Below, piece by piece: positions 24,240 to 32,700 of a stretch of 43,145 bases of DNA; positions within the stretch are counted from its first letter, which is position 1; every line of letters starts with the position of its first letter. This DNA comes from Candidatus Poribacteria bacterium (GTDB lineage: Bacteria > Poribacteria > WGA-4E > WGA-3G). A program made the position numbers and the translations under genes. The notes beneath the pieces were generated by a model. That model was not told the DNA's origin. It saw only the letters and a list, made by a program, of their open reading frames with translations, and ran no database searches. The DNA lies in contig VXPE01000089.1 in assembly GCA_009839745.1 (NCBI GenBank), positions 1-43,145 on the forward strand. Direction: 5' to 3'.

Positions 24240-24272
24240 TTTTGATTCACCATCTTTCTTAAGATTTGCCTA

Positions 24273-24301
24273 ATTTTAGCATGAAGGGAGAAAAATTTCA
24301 A
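24273..24301 (-). promoter_or_regulatory. Sigma-70 promoter of the cupin gene
   Basis: Minus-strand TTGAAA (24301-24296), 17-bp spacer, TAAAAT (24278-24273) preceded by TGC. Predicted start near 24266. Confidence 0.65.
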
Positions 24302-24311
24302 GAGATGAAAT

Positions 24312-25517
24312 TTAGGAAAGGACTGCTGCAAATGCGTCAATCGCGCGTTGGATCTCTGCTTCGGTGTGTGTTGCCATGACGGTTAGCCTTAAACGACTCG
24401 TGTCTGGCGGTACTGCTGGCGGACGGATCGCTGGCGCGAACACGCCCTCGGCGAGTAACGCATCCGCAATATCTGTTGTCCGTTTCGGGCTGCCCAAGAC
24501 TACGGGAAGAATCTGCGTTTCACTCGGTAGTAGGGTGTACCCTAAATGCGTCAAGGCAGTTTTGAGACATCTTGCATTCGAGAATAGACGTTGCTGCAGT
24601 TCAGGCGAGGCGCGAATTACATCAAGTGCTGCATTTGCAGCAGCCAACGTTGCCGGTGGCAGTCCTGTCGTGAAGATAAAGCCACGCGCCTTGTTAATGA
24701 GCAATTCAATCAGTGCGCGACTCCCTGCAATATACCCACCGAGCGCGCCAACCGCCTTGCTGAGCGTCCCCATCTGAATAATGTTTTCCGCTTCCAATCC
24801 GAAATGCGCGAGGGTCCCACCTCCGTTCTTCCCTAAGACGCCAAACCCGTGTGCATCATCTACCAGCACCATTGCATCGCGCGCTGCAGCGAGGTTACAA
24901 ATATCGGGTAGGGGTGCAATATCGCCGTCCATGCTGAAAACGCCATCTGTCACGATGAGTCGTCGCTGAAATGCATGGGATTCTGATAACACGGATTTGA
25001 GGTGTTCCATATCGCAGTGTCGATAGACTTTTTTGGTGGCACGGCTGAGACGGCATCCGTCTATGATACTGGCATGGTTAAGCGCATCGCTGAGGATGAG
25101 GTCGCCTTCCCCGGCAAGCACGGGAATCACACTCGTATTCGCAGCATAGCCGGAACTGAAGACGAGTGCGGCTTCGGTCCCCTTTGCCGCCGCAAGATTG
25201 GTTTCCAAACTCGTGTAGCGTTCGCTATTCCCTGAGATGAGACGTGAACCGCTTGCCCCAGTGCCAAACGTCCGCGTCGCCTCGACAGCAGCAGCGATCA
25301 CCTTGGGATGCGTGCTTAATCCCAGATAGTTGTTTGAACCGAGCAATACAACATCGCGCCCATCCAGATTAATTGTCCCTGTTGGGGCACTCCTGACGGT
25401 GCGGAGGTGGCGGCGTAAACCGGCTTCCTCCAGTGTTGCACATTCCACGTCCAACCAGTTTTCTAATTTACCTTGCGGTTCGGTCAGGGGAGTCTTAGGT
25501 CTCATCTTTCTTTGCAT
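24312..25517 (-). CDS. bioF: 8-amino-7-oxononanoate synthase-like (alpha-oxoamine synthase)
   Basis: About 400-residue PLP enzyme. Seen: SNNYLGLSTHPKVI, FGTGASGSRLISGN, DALNHASIIDGCRLS, VDDAHGFGVLG, the PLP lysine in MGTLSKAVGALGGYIAGS, and C-terminal IRPPAVPPDTSRLRLTVMAT, which favours BioF over glycine C-acetyltransferase. BioF condenses pimeloyl-ACP/CoA with alanine for biotin; no other biotin gene is here, so an alternative acyl substrate is possible. The start is doubtful: the frame before LENWLD translates a dispersed leader copy (…LTEPQGK…). ATG 25517 or 25505 are the only conventional starts. Confidence 0.85.
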   Translation of the reverse strand: MQRKMRPKTPLTEPQGKLENWLDVECATLEEAGLRRHLRTVRSAPTGTINLDGRDVVLLGSNNYLGLSTHPKVIAAAVEATRTFGTGASGSRLISGNSERYTSLETNLAAAKGTEAALVFSSGYAANTSVIPVLAGEGDLILSDALNHASIIDGCRLSRATKKVYRHCDMEHLKSVLSESHAFQRRLIVTDGVFSMDGDIAPLPDICNLAAARDAMVLVDDAHGFGVLGKNGGGTLAHFGLEAENIIQMGTLSKAVGALGGYIAGSRALIELLINKARGFIFTTGLPPATLAAANAALDVIRASPELQQRLFSNARCLKTALTHLGYTLLPSETQILPVVLGSPKRTTDIADALLAEGVFAPAIRPPAVPPDTSRLRLTVMATHTEAEIQRAIDAFAAVLS

Positions 25518-25574
25518 AGATCCAGAGGAAATCCGCAGAAATATCCAAGCAAAAACCCTCCGCTTCGCTTACGG
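25463..25574 (-). repeat. Dispersed leader unit, full copy (112 bp), inside the BioF frame
   Basis: In minus-strand sense it goes from CCGTAAGCGAAGCGGAGGG to CTGACCGAACCGCAAGGTAA then ATTA. Elsewhere this end precedes start codons; here it is read in frame as the N-terminus of the BioF-like protein. Confidence 0.6.
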
Positions 25575-25605
25575 ACTTAGTTCTTGAGGCTATACCGTAG
25601 CAGAT

Positions 25606-26520
25606 TTATCCGATGAATTGTCTCAGGAAGATATGGCTTTGGTTTAAGGCGCGCTGCCGCGCTTCCAAGGTCTCTTCGTAGGCTCGATCTTCTACCTCAA
25701 CGCAGACTGCGCCTTCATAACCGGTATCGCTCAAAACAGAGAAGAAACTGCCCCAATCGACATCCCCCAATCCCGGCAGTTTCGGCGTATGATACGACAA
25801 CGGCGTTGCGAGGATGCCGACCTCGTCAAGTTTCGCTCTGTCCAACCGAGCGTCCTTTGCATGCACGTGGAAGATCCGATCCGCAAAGGTAACGAGCGGT
25901 TTCAGGTAGTCCATCTGGAGCCAGATACAATGCGAGGGATCGAAGTTGAGTCCGAAATTCGGGGCGGGAATCTCTTCAAACATCCGTTCCCACACTTCGG
26001 GACAATAGGCGAGGTTTTGTCCGGCGGGCCATTCGTCTTCGGTGAAGAACATCGGGCAATTCTCAATCCCGATGCGGATACCGTGGTCGGCGGCGAATTG
26101 GATTAAGGGGGTCCATACCTGTTTGAAACGGTGCCAATTCGCATCTATCGTGCGGGTCTGGTCTCTACCGATAAAGGTATTCACGATGTCTACGGACAGA
26201 CGTTCCGCCGCCAGCATCAGTTTTTTGAGGTGTTCGCTATAGATAGCGGCTTCCGCTTCATCGGGTGTTAGCGGGTTGGGATAGTAGCCTAATCCGCTGA
26301 TGGTTATCCCGGCATCCGAGACGCATTGCAGGATTTCATCCGCTTCCTTTTCGGAAAGTTCCGCTGCATCCACATGCGTAACACCGGCGTAACGGCGTTC
26401 GGCTTTTCCTTTGGGCCAGCACATCAATTCAACGCAATCATAGCCGGTGTCCGCCGCGAACTGGACAACTTCTGCCAATGTCTGCTCCGGCAAAATTGCA
26501 CTCACAAATCCGAGTTTCAT
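25606..26520 (-). CDS. Sugar phosphate isomerase/epimerase (xylose isomerase-like TIM barrel)
   Basis: 304-residue protein of the AP_endonuc_2 superfamily. Metal-site candidates in order: Glu in [10 protein letters not shown], Asp and His in NFDPSHCIW, His in IFHVHAKDA, and Glu in [20 protein letters not shown]. Relatives isomerise or epimerise sugars and inositols and are often found with Gfo/Idh/MocA dehydrogenases, as here (27655). The start ATG 26520 has GAGG six nt upstream; the frame begins two codons earlier at GTG. A promoter is at 26547-26575. It ends 88 bp before the BioF start. Confidence 0.88.
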   Translation of the reverse strand: MKLGFVSAILPEQTLAEVVQFAADTGYDCVELMCWPKGKAERRYAGVTHVDAAELSEKEADEILQCVSDAGITISGLGYYPNPLTPDEAEAAIYSEHLKKLMLAAERLSVDIVNTFIGRDQTRTIDANWHRFKQVWTPLIQFAADHGIRIGIENCPMFFTEDEWPAGQNLAYCPEVWERMFEEIPAPNFGLNFDPSHCIWLQMDYLKPLVTFADRIFHVHAKDARLDRAKLDEVGILATPLSYHTPKLPGLGDVDWGSFFSVLSDTGYEGAVCVEVEDRAYEETLEARQRALNQSHIFLRQFIG

Positions 26521-26546
26521 ACACAACCTCTGTTTCGTTTTCAGAC

Positions 26547-26575
26547 ATTTTACTACAGAAAGGGGCAGTGTGCAA
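26547..26575 (-). promoter_or_regulatory. Sigma-70 promoter of the isomerase gene
   Basis: Minus-strand TTGCAC (26575-26570), 17-bp spacer, TAAAAT (26552-26547). Predicted start near 26540, leader about 20 nt. Confidence 0.6.
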
Positions 26576-26595
26576 GTGTATCTTTAAATAAAAAC

Positions 26596-26694
26596 AGGAC
26601 TTACGCAAATTGGGCAAAAAACAGTGTATTTCCGTGATTTAACCCCCTAAATCCCCCTTATCAGGGGGACTTTAAGAGAAAATGCGTAAGTCCT
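26596..26694. mobile_element. Inverted-repeat element with AGGACTTACGCA ends (99 bp)
   Basis: Perfect 12-bp terminal inverted repeats AGGACTTACGCA (26596-26607) and TGCGTAAGTCCT (26683-26694). The interior holds a hairpin TCCCCC/GGGGGA (26652-26669) in a CCCCTAAATCCCCCTTATCA context that I recognise from many cyanobacterial genomes. It has no coding capacity and looks like a non-autonomous element. It lies between the divergent promoters of the isomerase and PhyH genes. Confidence 0.75.
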
Positions 26695-26706
26695 ATAAAA
26701 AGATAT

Positions 26707-26735
26707 TTGACGGAAACTAAAAGGGTGTGTATAAT
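26707..26735 (+). promoter_or_regulatory. Sigma-70 promoter of the PhyH gene
   Basis: TTGACG (26707-26712), 17-bp spacer, TATAAT (26730-26735). Predicted start near 26742, leader about 37 nt with AGGAG at 26768-26772. Divergent from the isomerase promoter. Confidence 0.75.
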
Positions 26736-26778
26736 TCAGGAAAGCGAACATGTCCAAACAATCCAACAGGAGTGAAAA

Positions 26779-27618
26779 ATGACACCGGAACAACGTTATC
26801 TGTTCGACGTTACGGGCTACTTACACCTCAAAGGCGCAGTCAAAGGCGATGCCCTGAAGGCGGCACAGGCGGCTGTGGATCAATATATCCATACACCGCT
26901 TGATGAACGTCCCGAAGGATTCACGACGCGTCCGCGCGACTTGGAACCCGGCAAAGGCGGAAGATATGAACACGGATTCGCCTTTGATCGGTCGCTTGAA
27001 GCGATGACAGTGCATCCCGCTATCTGGTCCCTTATCAAAGAGTTCACCTTCGACAAACCCCGGTTTGTCACCGGCACGCTTACCCTCGAACAGCACAACC
27101 CGGACAGGCAACCGATGGGGACAAATCCAGCAGGTTTGCACTGCGCACGTGAGGGACGGCACTGGCTCACCCGTTACGAGGTTCAGAACAGCCACATTTA
27201 CTGCAACGATTTTGTGGCGTTTTTCTATCTGACAGATGTGCAGCCCGGTGACGGTGGGCTTATTGTTATCCCCGGTTCGCATAAGAGCAAATTCGAGAGA
27301 CCTGAAGATCTTTTAATCCCGGGACCCGACGGCATTGATCCCGAACCGGATGACGTTTTTACAAACATTACCCCCAAGGCAGGGGATTTCGTTGTCATCT
27401 CTGAACTCCTGACACACGGTATTTTACAGTGGAAACCGAAGGATCGCGACAGACGCTTTCTGATTCTCCGCTATCGTCCGCAATATGAAGGGAACCCGAC
27501 GCTGCCGGAGACAATCATCAACCGACTAACACCTGAAGTCCAGGAGCTGGTGCAAACCGCGTCTTATGGACATACGAAAGAAATCGTCAAACAAGATGTC
27601 GTAGCGTTAAGCGTTTAA
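26779..27618 (+). CDS. Phytanoyl-CoA dioxygenase (PhyH) family protein
   Basis: 279-residue Fe(II)/2-oxoglutarate oxygenase-like protein. Seen: FLTDVQPGDGGL-type core (YLTDVQPGDGGLIVIPGSHK) and the distal LTHGILQWKPKDRDRRFLIL, with His213 as likely metal ligand and the following Arg residues as 2-oxoglutarate anchor. The proximal motif reads LHCA: His121-Cys-Ala123, where the canonical form is His-x-Asp. This could mean altered metal chemistry or that the true ligand lies elsewhere. Cytoplasmic. The start is fixed by AGGAG six nt upstream. The Gfo/Idh/MocA gene follows by 36 bp, suggesting one catabolic unit. Confidence 0.85.
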   Translation: MTPEQRYLFDVTGYLHLKGAVKGDALKAAQAAVDQYIHTPLDERPEGFTTRPRDLEPGKGGRYEHGFAFDRSLEAMTVHPAIWSLIKEFTFDKPRFVTGTLTLEQHNPDRQPMGTNPAGLHCAREGRHWLTRYEVQNSHIYCNDFVAFFYLTDVQPGDGGLIVIPGSHKSKFERPEDLLIPGPDGIDPEPDDVFTNITPKAGDFVVISELLTHGILQWKPKDRDRRFLILRYRPQYEGNPTLPETIINRLTPEVQELVQTASYGHTKEIVKQDVVALSV

Positions 27619-27627
27619 CACCTTACT

Positions 27628-27654
27628 GACCGAACCGCAAGGAAAATTAAAAAA
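27628..27654 (+). repeat. Leader motif copy at the MocA-type start
   Basis: GACCGAACCGCAAGGAAAAT followed by TAAAAAA, ending at the base before ATG 27655. It is the plus-strand equivalent of the gene-proximal end of the units at 9665 and 12791. AAGG lies 12 nt before the start codon. Confidence 0.65.
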
Positions 27655-28698
27655 ATGGGAACGAATCAATATCGTGCTTGCATCGTTGGCTGTGGCAGAA
27701 TGGGTGGCACCATTGATGAAGAGGTCCGTGCGACACCGCACGGGGCATTGCCCTATTCACACGCCGCAGGGTATACCGCTTTCGAGCGGACAGACATTGT
27801 CGCCGCTGCAGATGTCGTCGAAGAGAAGGCACAATACGTCTGTAACAAATGGAATATCCCGAAATACTACTTAGACTATCAAGAGATGATCCTTGAAGAG
27901 AAACCGGATATTGTCAGCATCGCGACACGTCCGGGGAATCATGCCGACATCACGCAGTTCGCAGCGGAAAACGGTGTGAAAGGCATCTATTGCGATAAAC
28001 CGCTGTGTGCGTCTATGGAAGAAGCCGATGCCATGGTAGAAGTCTGCGAAAAATACAACGTCAAGTTCAACCTCGGCACGCAGCGGCGTTACACACCCGG
28101 CTACATCAAGATGCGCGAGATCCTCGAAAGCGGTGAACTCGGTGAAAGACGATCTATCATCGCTTATAGCGGAGGTTCCGCGCTTTGGGGTTACACACAT
28201 GCTGCGGATATGCTGCTCTTCTTGGCAAGCGATTCTCCGATAGAATACGTCCAAGGCAACGTTGCCGTGGATGACGCCGATTTTGAGGACAACCGCACGG
28301 ACACCGATCCTGGGATCGTCATGGGATTCATCCGTTTCCAGAACGGCATTACCGGCATCAGTATTCCCGGCACGGCTTATGAATTTGAGGTGAACTGTAG
28401 CGAAGGCACAGTGCGTGCACTCAATAACGGACTCGGTTTCCATCTCCGCAAACGGCAGGGGGAGTTTAACGAGATTTTGGAAGCGCAATTCCCACCCTAC
28501 GAACGCAAGAGCGGCACGGTTGGCTGCATCGAAGACATCGTCGAGGCGATCGAGACGGATACCGAGACACAAGGCAACATCCACCTCGCACACCGAAGCA
28601 CCGAGATGGTCTTCGCAATCGTTGACTCACAACGGCAGCGGGGACTCCGAGTGCCGATACCGATGGAAAACCGAGGGCTCTACCTCGGCAGGTGGTGA
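27655..28698 (+). CDS. Gfo/Idh/MocA-family oxidoreductase
   Basis: 347-residue NAD(P)-dependent dehydrogenase. N-terminal Rossmann domain: ACIVGCGRMGG dinucleotide motif, IVSIATRPGNHADITQFAAE, and the family Lys-Pro in IYCDKPLCAS (usually EKP). The C-terminal domain has the GYTHAADMLLFLASDSP segment with a candidate catalytic His. Such enzymes oxidise sugars, inositols or amino-sugars; the neighbouring isomerase and PhyH genes suggest carbohydrate or osmolyte breakdown. Start ATG 27655 is preceded by GACCGAACCGCAAGGAAAAT then TAAAAAA, a clear copy of the leader motif. Confidence 0.92.
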   Translation: MGTNQYRACIVGCGRMGGTIDEEVRATPHGALPYSHAAGYTAFERTDIVAAADVVEEKAQYVCNKWNIPKYYLDYQEMILEEKPDIVSIATRPGNHADITQFAAENGVKGIYCDKPLCASMEEADAMVEVCEKYNVKFNLGTQRRYTPGYIKMREILESGELGERRSIIAYSGGSALWGYTHAADMLLFLASDSPIEYVQGNVAVDDADFEDNRTDTDPGIVMGFIRFQNGITGISIPGTAYEFEVNCSEGTVRALNNGLGFHLRKRQGEFNEILEAQFPPYERKSGTVGCIEDIVEAIETDTETQGNIHLAHRSTEMVFAIVDSQRQRGLRVPIPMENRGLYLGRW

Positions 28699-28746
28699 GC
28701 CACCTTTTAAGGATGGACAGGATTCAAAAAATAGGGAGTCAAATTG

Positions 28747-29511
28747 ATGTTCAGAAAACTTGGCGAGTTGACTAAACAGCCTGCCCTGAAATTGCTGATT
28801 GTTAGCGTGGTGCTCCTACTGAGTCACGCCATAAATGCGCAAAATGCGGAGCGTCCAGCCAGCACGCGTTATGCACAGAGAACGCCAAGCCGAGACGGTA
28901 TCGGCAAATTCTACATGGGACGCGAAATCTCTCACGTGATGGGACACCAAGGCGCGGACTGGTTGGAGCGTCCGGAACGTGTACGCGAAGAGATGCCAAA
29001 CATCCTCGTCGAACTGCTGAAACTCAAAGAAGGGGATGTCGTGGCGGATATCGGTGTTGGGACGGGTTACATCGCTCGGCGGATCGCTCCGAAAATCGGT
29101 GAGACAGGAACCATTTACGGCGTTGATATTCAGCAGGAGATGCTCGACCTGCTTGATGAGAAAATGACGGCGGCAGGGATCACGAACGTCAAAGGGGTCT
29201 TGGGCACCATCACCGACCCGAAATTGCCGCCGGCCTCCGTAGACGTGGCGATTATGGTGGATGTCTACCACGAGTTTTCGCATCCGTATGAGATGCTGCA
29301 GAATATCTGCCGAGGTCTCAAAACGGGCGGCAGGGTTGTTTTCGTGGAATACCGCGCCGAAGACAGGCGTGTGCCGATCAAGCGTTTGCACAAGATGAGT
29401 GAGTTGCAGGTGATCAAAGAGGCGACCCCCCATCCGCTTGTGTGGGTAGAAACGCTCGATGACCTGCCGTGGCAGCATGTTATCATCTTTGAGAAGATTG
29501 GGGTCCCGTAG
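28747..29511 (+). CDS. Exported class I SAM-dependent methyltransferase
   Basis: 254-residue protein combining a signal peptide (LKLLIVSVVLLLSHAINAQ) with a UbiE-like methyltransferase domain: motif I VVADIGVGTGYIARRIAP, motif II YGVDIQQEMLDLLDEKM, and the PPASVDVAIMVDVYHEFSHP segment. Before it comes YMGREISHVMGHQGADWLER, common in exported methyltransferases of Planctomycetes-like lineages. SAM is not expected in the periplasm, so location and substrate are open; there is no lipobox Cys. I use ATG 28747 (GGGAG eight nt upstream) rather than TTG 28744. It follows the MocA-type gene by 48 bp. Confidence 0.8.
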   Translation: MFRKLGELTKQPALKLLIVSVVLLLSHAINAQNAERPASTRYAQRTPSRDGIGKFYMGREISHVMGHQGADWLERPERVREEMPNILVELLKLKEGDVVADIGVGTGYIARRIAPKIGETGTIYGVDIQQEMLDLLDEKMTAAGITNVKGVLGTITDPKLPPASVDVAIMVDVYHEFSHPYEMLQNICRGLKTGGRVVFVEYRAEDRRVPIKRLHKMSELQVIKEATPHPLVWVETLDDLPWQHVIIFEKIGVP

Positions 29512-29567
29512 GACATCTCCTTACGATTGAGCATACACCAGATTTCGACAATCAGAACCGGAAATAT

Positions 29568-29596
29568 TTGACAAAAATGCAACCGCATCGTAAAAT
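29568..29596 (+). promoter_or_regulatory. Consensus sigma-70 promoter of the cytochrome/DUF1501 operon
   Basis: TTGACA (29568-29573), 17-bp spacer, TAAAAT (29591-29596). Predicted start near 29603, leader about 120 nt to GTG 29723. Confidence 0.75.
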
Positions 29597-29722
29597 AGCG
29601 TAATATTGCTAAACCTTTTTGTTAACGAAGCGTCACAATTGCTAATACCGTTATAGCAAGCTGCAGCGTGCGTTTTTTATGCCGCATTGCTGCCTACAAC
29701 GCTGAAAAGGGAGAGAATACCA

Positions 29723-32700
29723 GTGAAGACTGCTAACAATACGATTCCACTAACGGGAGCCTTGTTGGTATGTTTCTGTCTCGCCGTATTAGGACTTCCG
29801 ACTGCCTCTGCGGAACACCACGAAACGCCACAAACCCCCCTTAATTACAATCTCGACATCCGCCCGATCCTTTCGGATAATTGCTATGCTTGCCATGGAC
29901 CAGACGCGAAGAGTCGGCAAGCCAACCTACGGATTGATACGAAAGCCGGGGCGTTCTCTGAACCGAGCGGATATCCGGTCATCGTTCCCGGTAAACCCGA
30001 AGAGAGTGAACTCCACATTCGCGTCACCTCCAACGATGACAATTACCGCATGCCGCCTGCGGGTTTCAACAAGACACTGACACCGGAACAAATTGAAGCG
30101 ATTACACAGTGGATCCAAGAAGGTGCGAAATGGGAAGAGCACTGGGCATTCACGACACCCGTCCGTCCAACGCCACCTGCTGTCAAGGACGGCACCTGGG
30201 TCCGAAATCCCATTGATGCGTTCATACTCTCACGCCTTGAAAAAGAAGGTTTACACCCCGCAAACGAAGCCGATAAGCGGACGCTCATCCGACGCCTAAG
30301 CCTTGATCTCACTGGCTTACCCCCGACGCGTGAGGAAATTCACCAATTTCTCGCAGACGATTCACCCGAGGCTTACGAAAAAGTGATTGATGCCTTCATG
30401 GCAAAGCCGGAATACGGTGAACATTTCGGACGCTTCTGGTTAGATGTCGCACGTTACGGCGACACACACGGACTCCATTTAGATAACTACCGTGAAATGT
30501 GGCCCTATCGCGACTGGGTCATCGAGGCATTCAATCAAAATATGCCTTTTGACCAGTTCACGATCGAACAATTAGCCGGGGATCTCTTGCCGGAACCGAC
30601 GCTTGACCAAAAGATCGCCACGGGTTTTAATCGATGCCATGTCACGACCAGTGAAGGTGGCTCGATCGATGAGGAATATTATGTCCAATACGCGATTGAC
30701 AGAGCAGACACCACCTCAACCGTCTGGATGGGACTAACTGTTGGATGCGCCCAGTGTCACGATCATAAATACGATCCGATCACGCAGAAGGAATTCTATC
30801 AACTCTACGCCTATTTCAACAATATTACCGAAAAGGCGATGGACGGCAACCGTAAGGACTCTCCCCCTGTTGTGAAGTTGCCGACGCCAGAGCAGGAAGC
30901 CGAACTCGCCGCGTTTGACGAACAGATCGCCGAACTGGATACGCAGACGAAAGCACCTATCCCTGAAATAGATGCCACGCAAATCGCTTGGGAAAACAGG
31001 ATACCCCGCTGGACAACACTGAAACCGAACTCGCTTTACTCAAAAGGTGACGCGACCCTTGAAGTTTTAGAGGATAATTCTATCTTAGCCAGTGGCACCA
31101 ATCCTGAACAGGAAATCTACGAGATTATTGCGGAACTGCCACCCGGTAAATGGAGTGCCGTTCGTTTAGAAGGTCTCACACACGAATCCCTGCCGGAAAA
31201 TGGGTTCGGTAGAAGTAGTAACGGCAATGTTATTTTGACGGATTTCGCGCTCTTCATCGCGCCCTCCGTAGCGGATAGCGAGGCACCCGCTGAACCGGAA
31301 AGCACGGATACCGAGGTTAATGCTGAAACGCAAGCAGAGACCGGAAGCACCGTCGAGACTGAAGCACAAGCAGAAAATACGCCTACCCTCGAAACCGATG
31401 CCGAAGATCAAACAAACAGCGAATCCACAGATGAAGCATGGGCAGAAGTAGAAAATGAGACTGAAAGCGTCGATACCGATGCCCCGTGGACGCGTATTCA
31501 AGTCGTGCATGCATGGGCAGACCACGAGCAAGCACTCGGAGAAAACAATCTCGAGGGTGTCGTTGCAAATGCGATTGACGAGAAACCGGAAACGGGATGG
31601 GCACTCGACAGAAAGAGTGAAAATCGGCAAGCCATCTTCCTTGTCGCCGCCCCCTTTGGAATGGAAGGTGGCAGATTGAAAATTCGTCTCAAACACGAAT
31701 ATGATTTGCGACAGAAGCAACTCGGACGCTTCCGCCTCGCGCTTACAGATGTCACAACGATCTATCCCATCGGCTCCAAAATCACTTTGGACGACTGGCA
31801 CGCCGCGGGTCCGTTCACTGCTGGACACGGCAACCTCGCTTTTTATAAGGCATACGAACCTGAAACGAAAGAGGTCAACACAGGCGATACCTATGAGGTA
31901 GATGGAAAAACCATCAAATGGGAGAAGCACGCGCATTGGGTTGACGAACAGGTGCATAACGACATCGTTGGTGAAAACAGTGCCACCTATCTCTTCCGAA
32001 ACATCGTCTCTGTTACACAACAGAAAGCACTACTCTATATTGGGAGCAACGATGCCCTGAAGGTTTGGATGAACGGTCAGGAACTCCTCGCCAAAAACGT
32101 TCAACGGGATGCCGCTGCCGACCAAGAGCAGATACAGGTCACTCTCAAGCCCGGTAACAATAAGCTGCTCCTGAAAGTCGTCAATTACTCGGGTCCCTCC
32201 GGTTTCTACTTCCGTATGGAAAGCGAACCCCCGATGGTGCCAGCAGATATTGTCGATATCGCGGGAATATCTCGCGGTGAACGTGAAACCGCACAGATGG
32301 AACAGATTCGAGATTACTACCGGCAGAACATTACGCCAGATAAGACAATCAATGAAAATACCAAGCGCGCCTTCGGGGAACTGAAAACGCTTTTTGCGGA
32401 TCTATCGGAGGTCCAAGGGAAACGGGACACCCTCGATGCTTCGGTTACGACGACGCTCGTCATGCAAGAGCGAGAGGAACCGAGAGGGGCATACGTCTTA
32501 GCACGCGGTGAATACCAGCACCGAGAGGAACAGGTATATCCGCAAACGCCAGCAGTGCTACCAGCCATGCCTGAAGACACAGCACCGAACCGCTTCGGCT
32601 TTGCGAATTGGTTGCTTTCACCCGAGCATCCCCTGACTGCCCGTGTCACGATCAACCGTTTCTGGCAAAACGTCTTTGGGATGGGGATTGTGGAAACATC

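Noticed and set aside
27871-28593. 240-codon frame on the minus strand
   Set aside because: Antisense to the Gfo/Idh/MocA gene; no recognisable content.
28816-29478. 220-codon frame on the minus strand
   Set aside because: Antisense to the exported methyltransferase, whose motifs are clear.
31166-32020. 284-codon frame on the minus strand
   Set aside because: Antisense to the middle of the cytochrome/DUF1553 gene; Cys- and Phe-rich nonsense without motifs.
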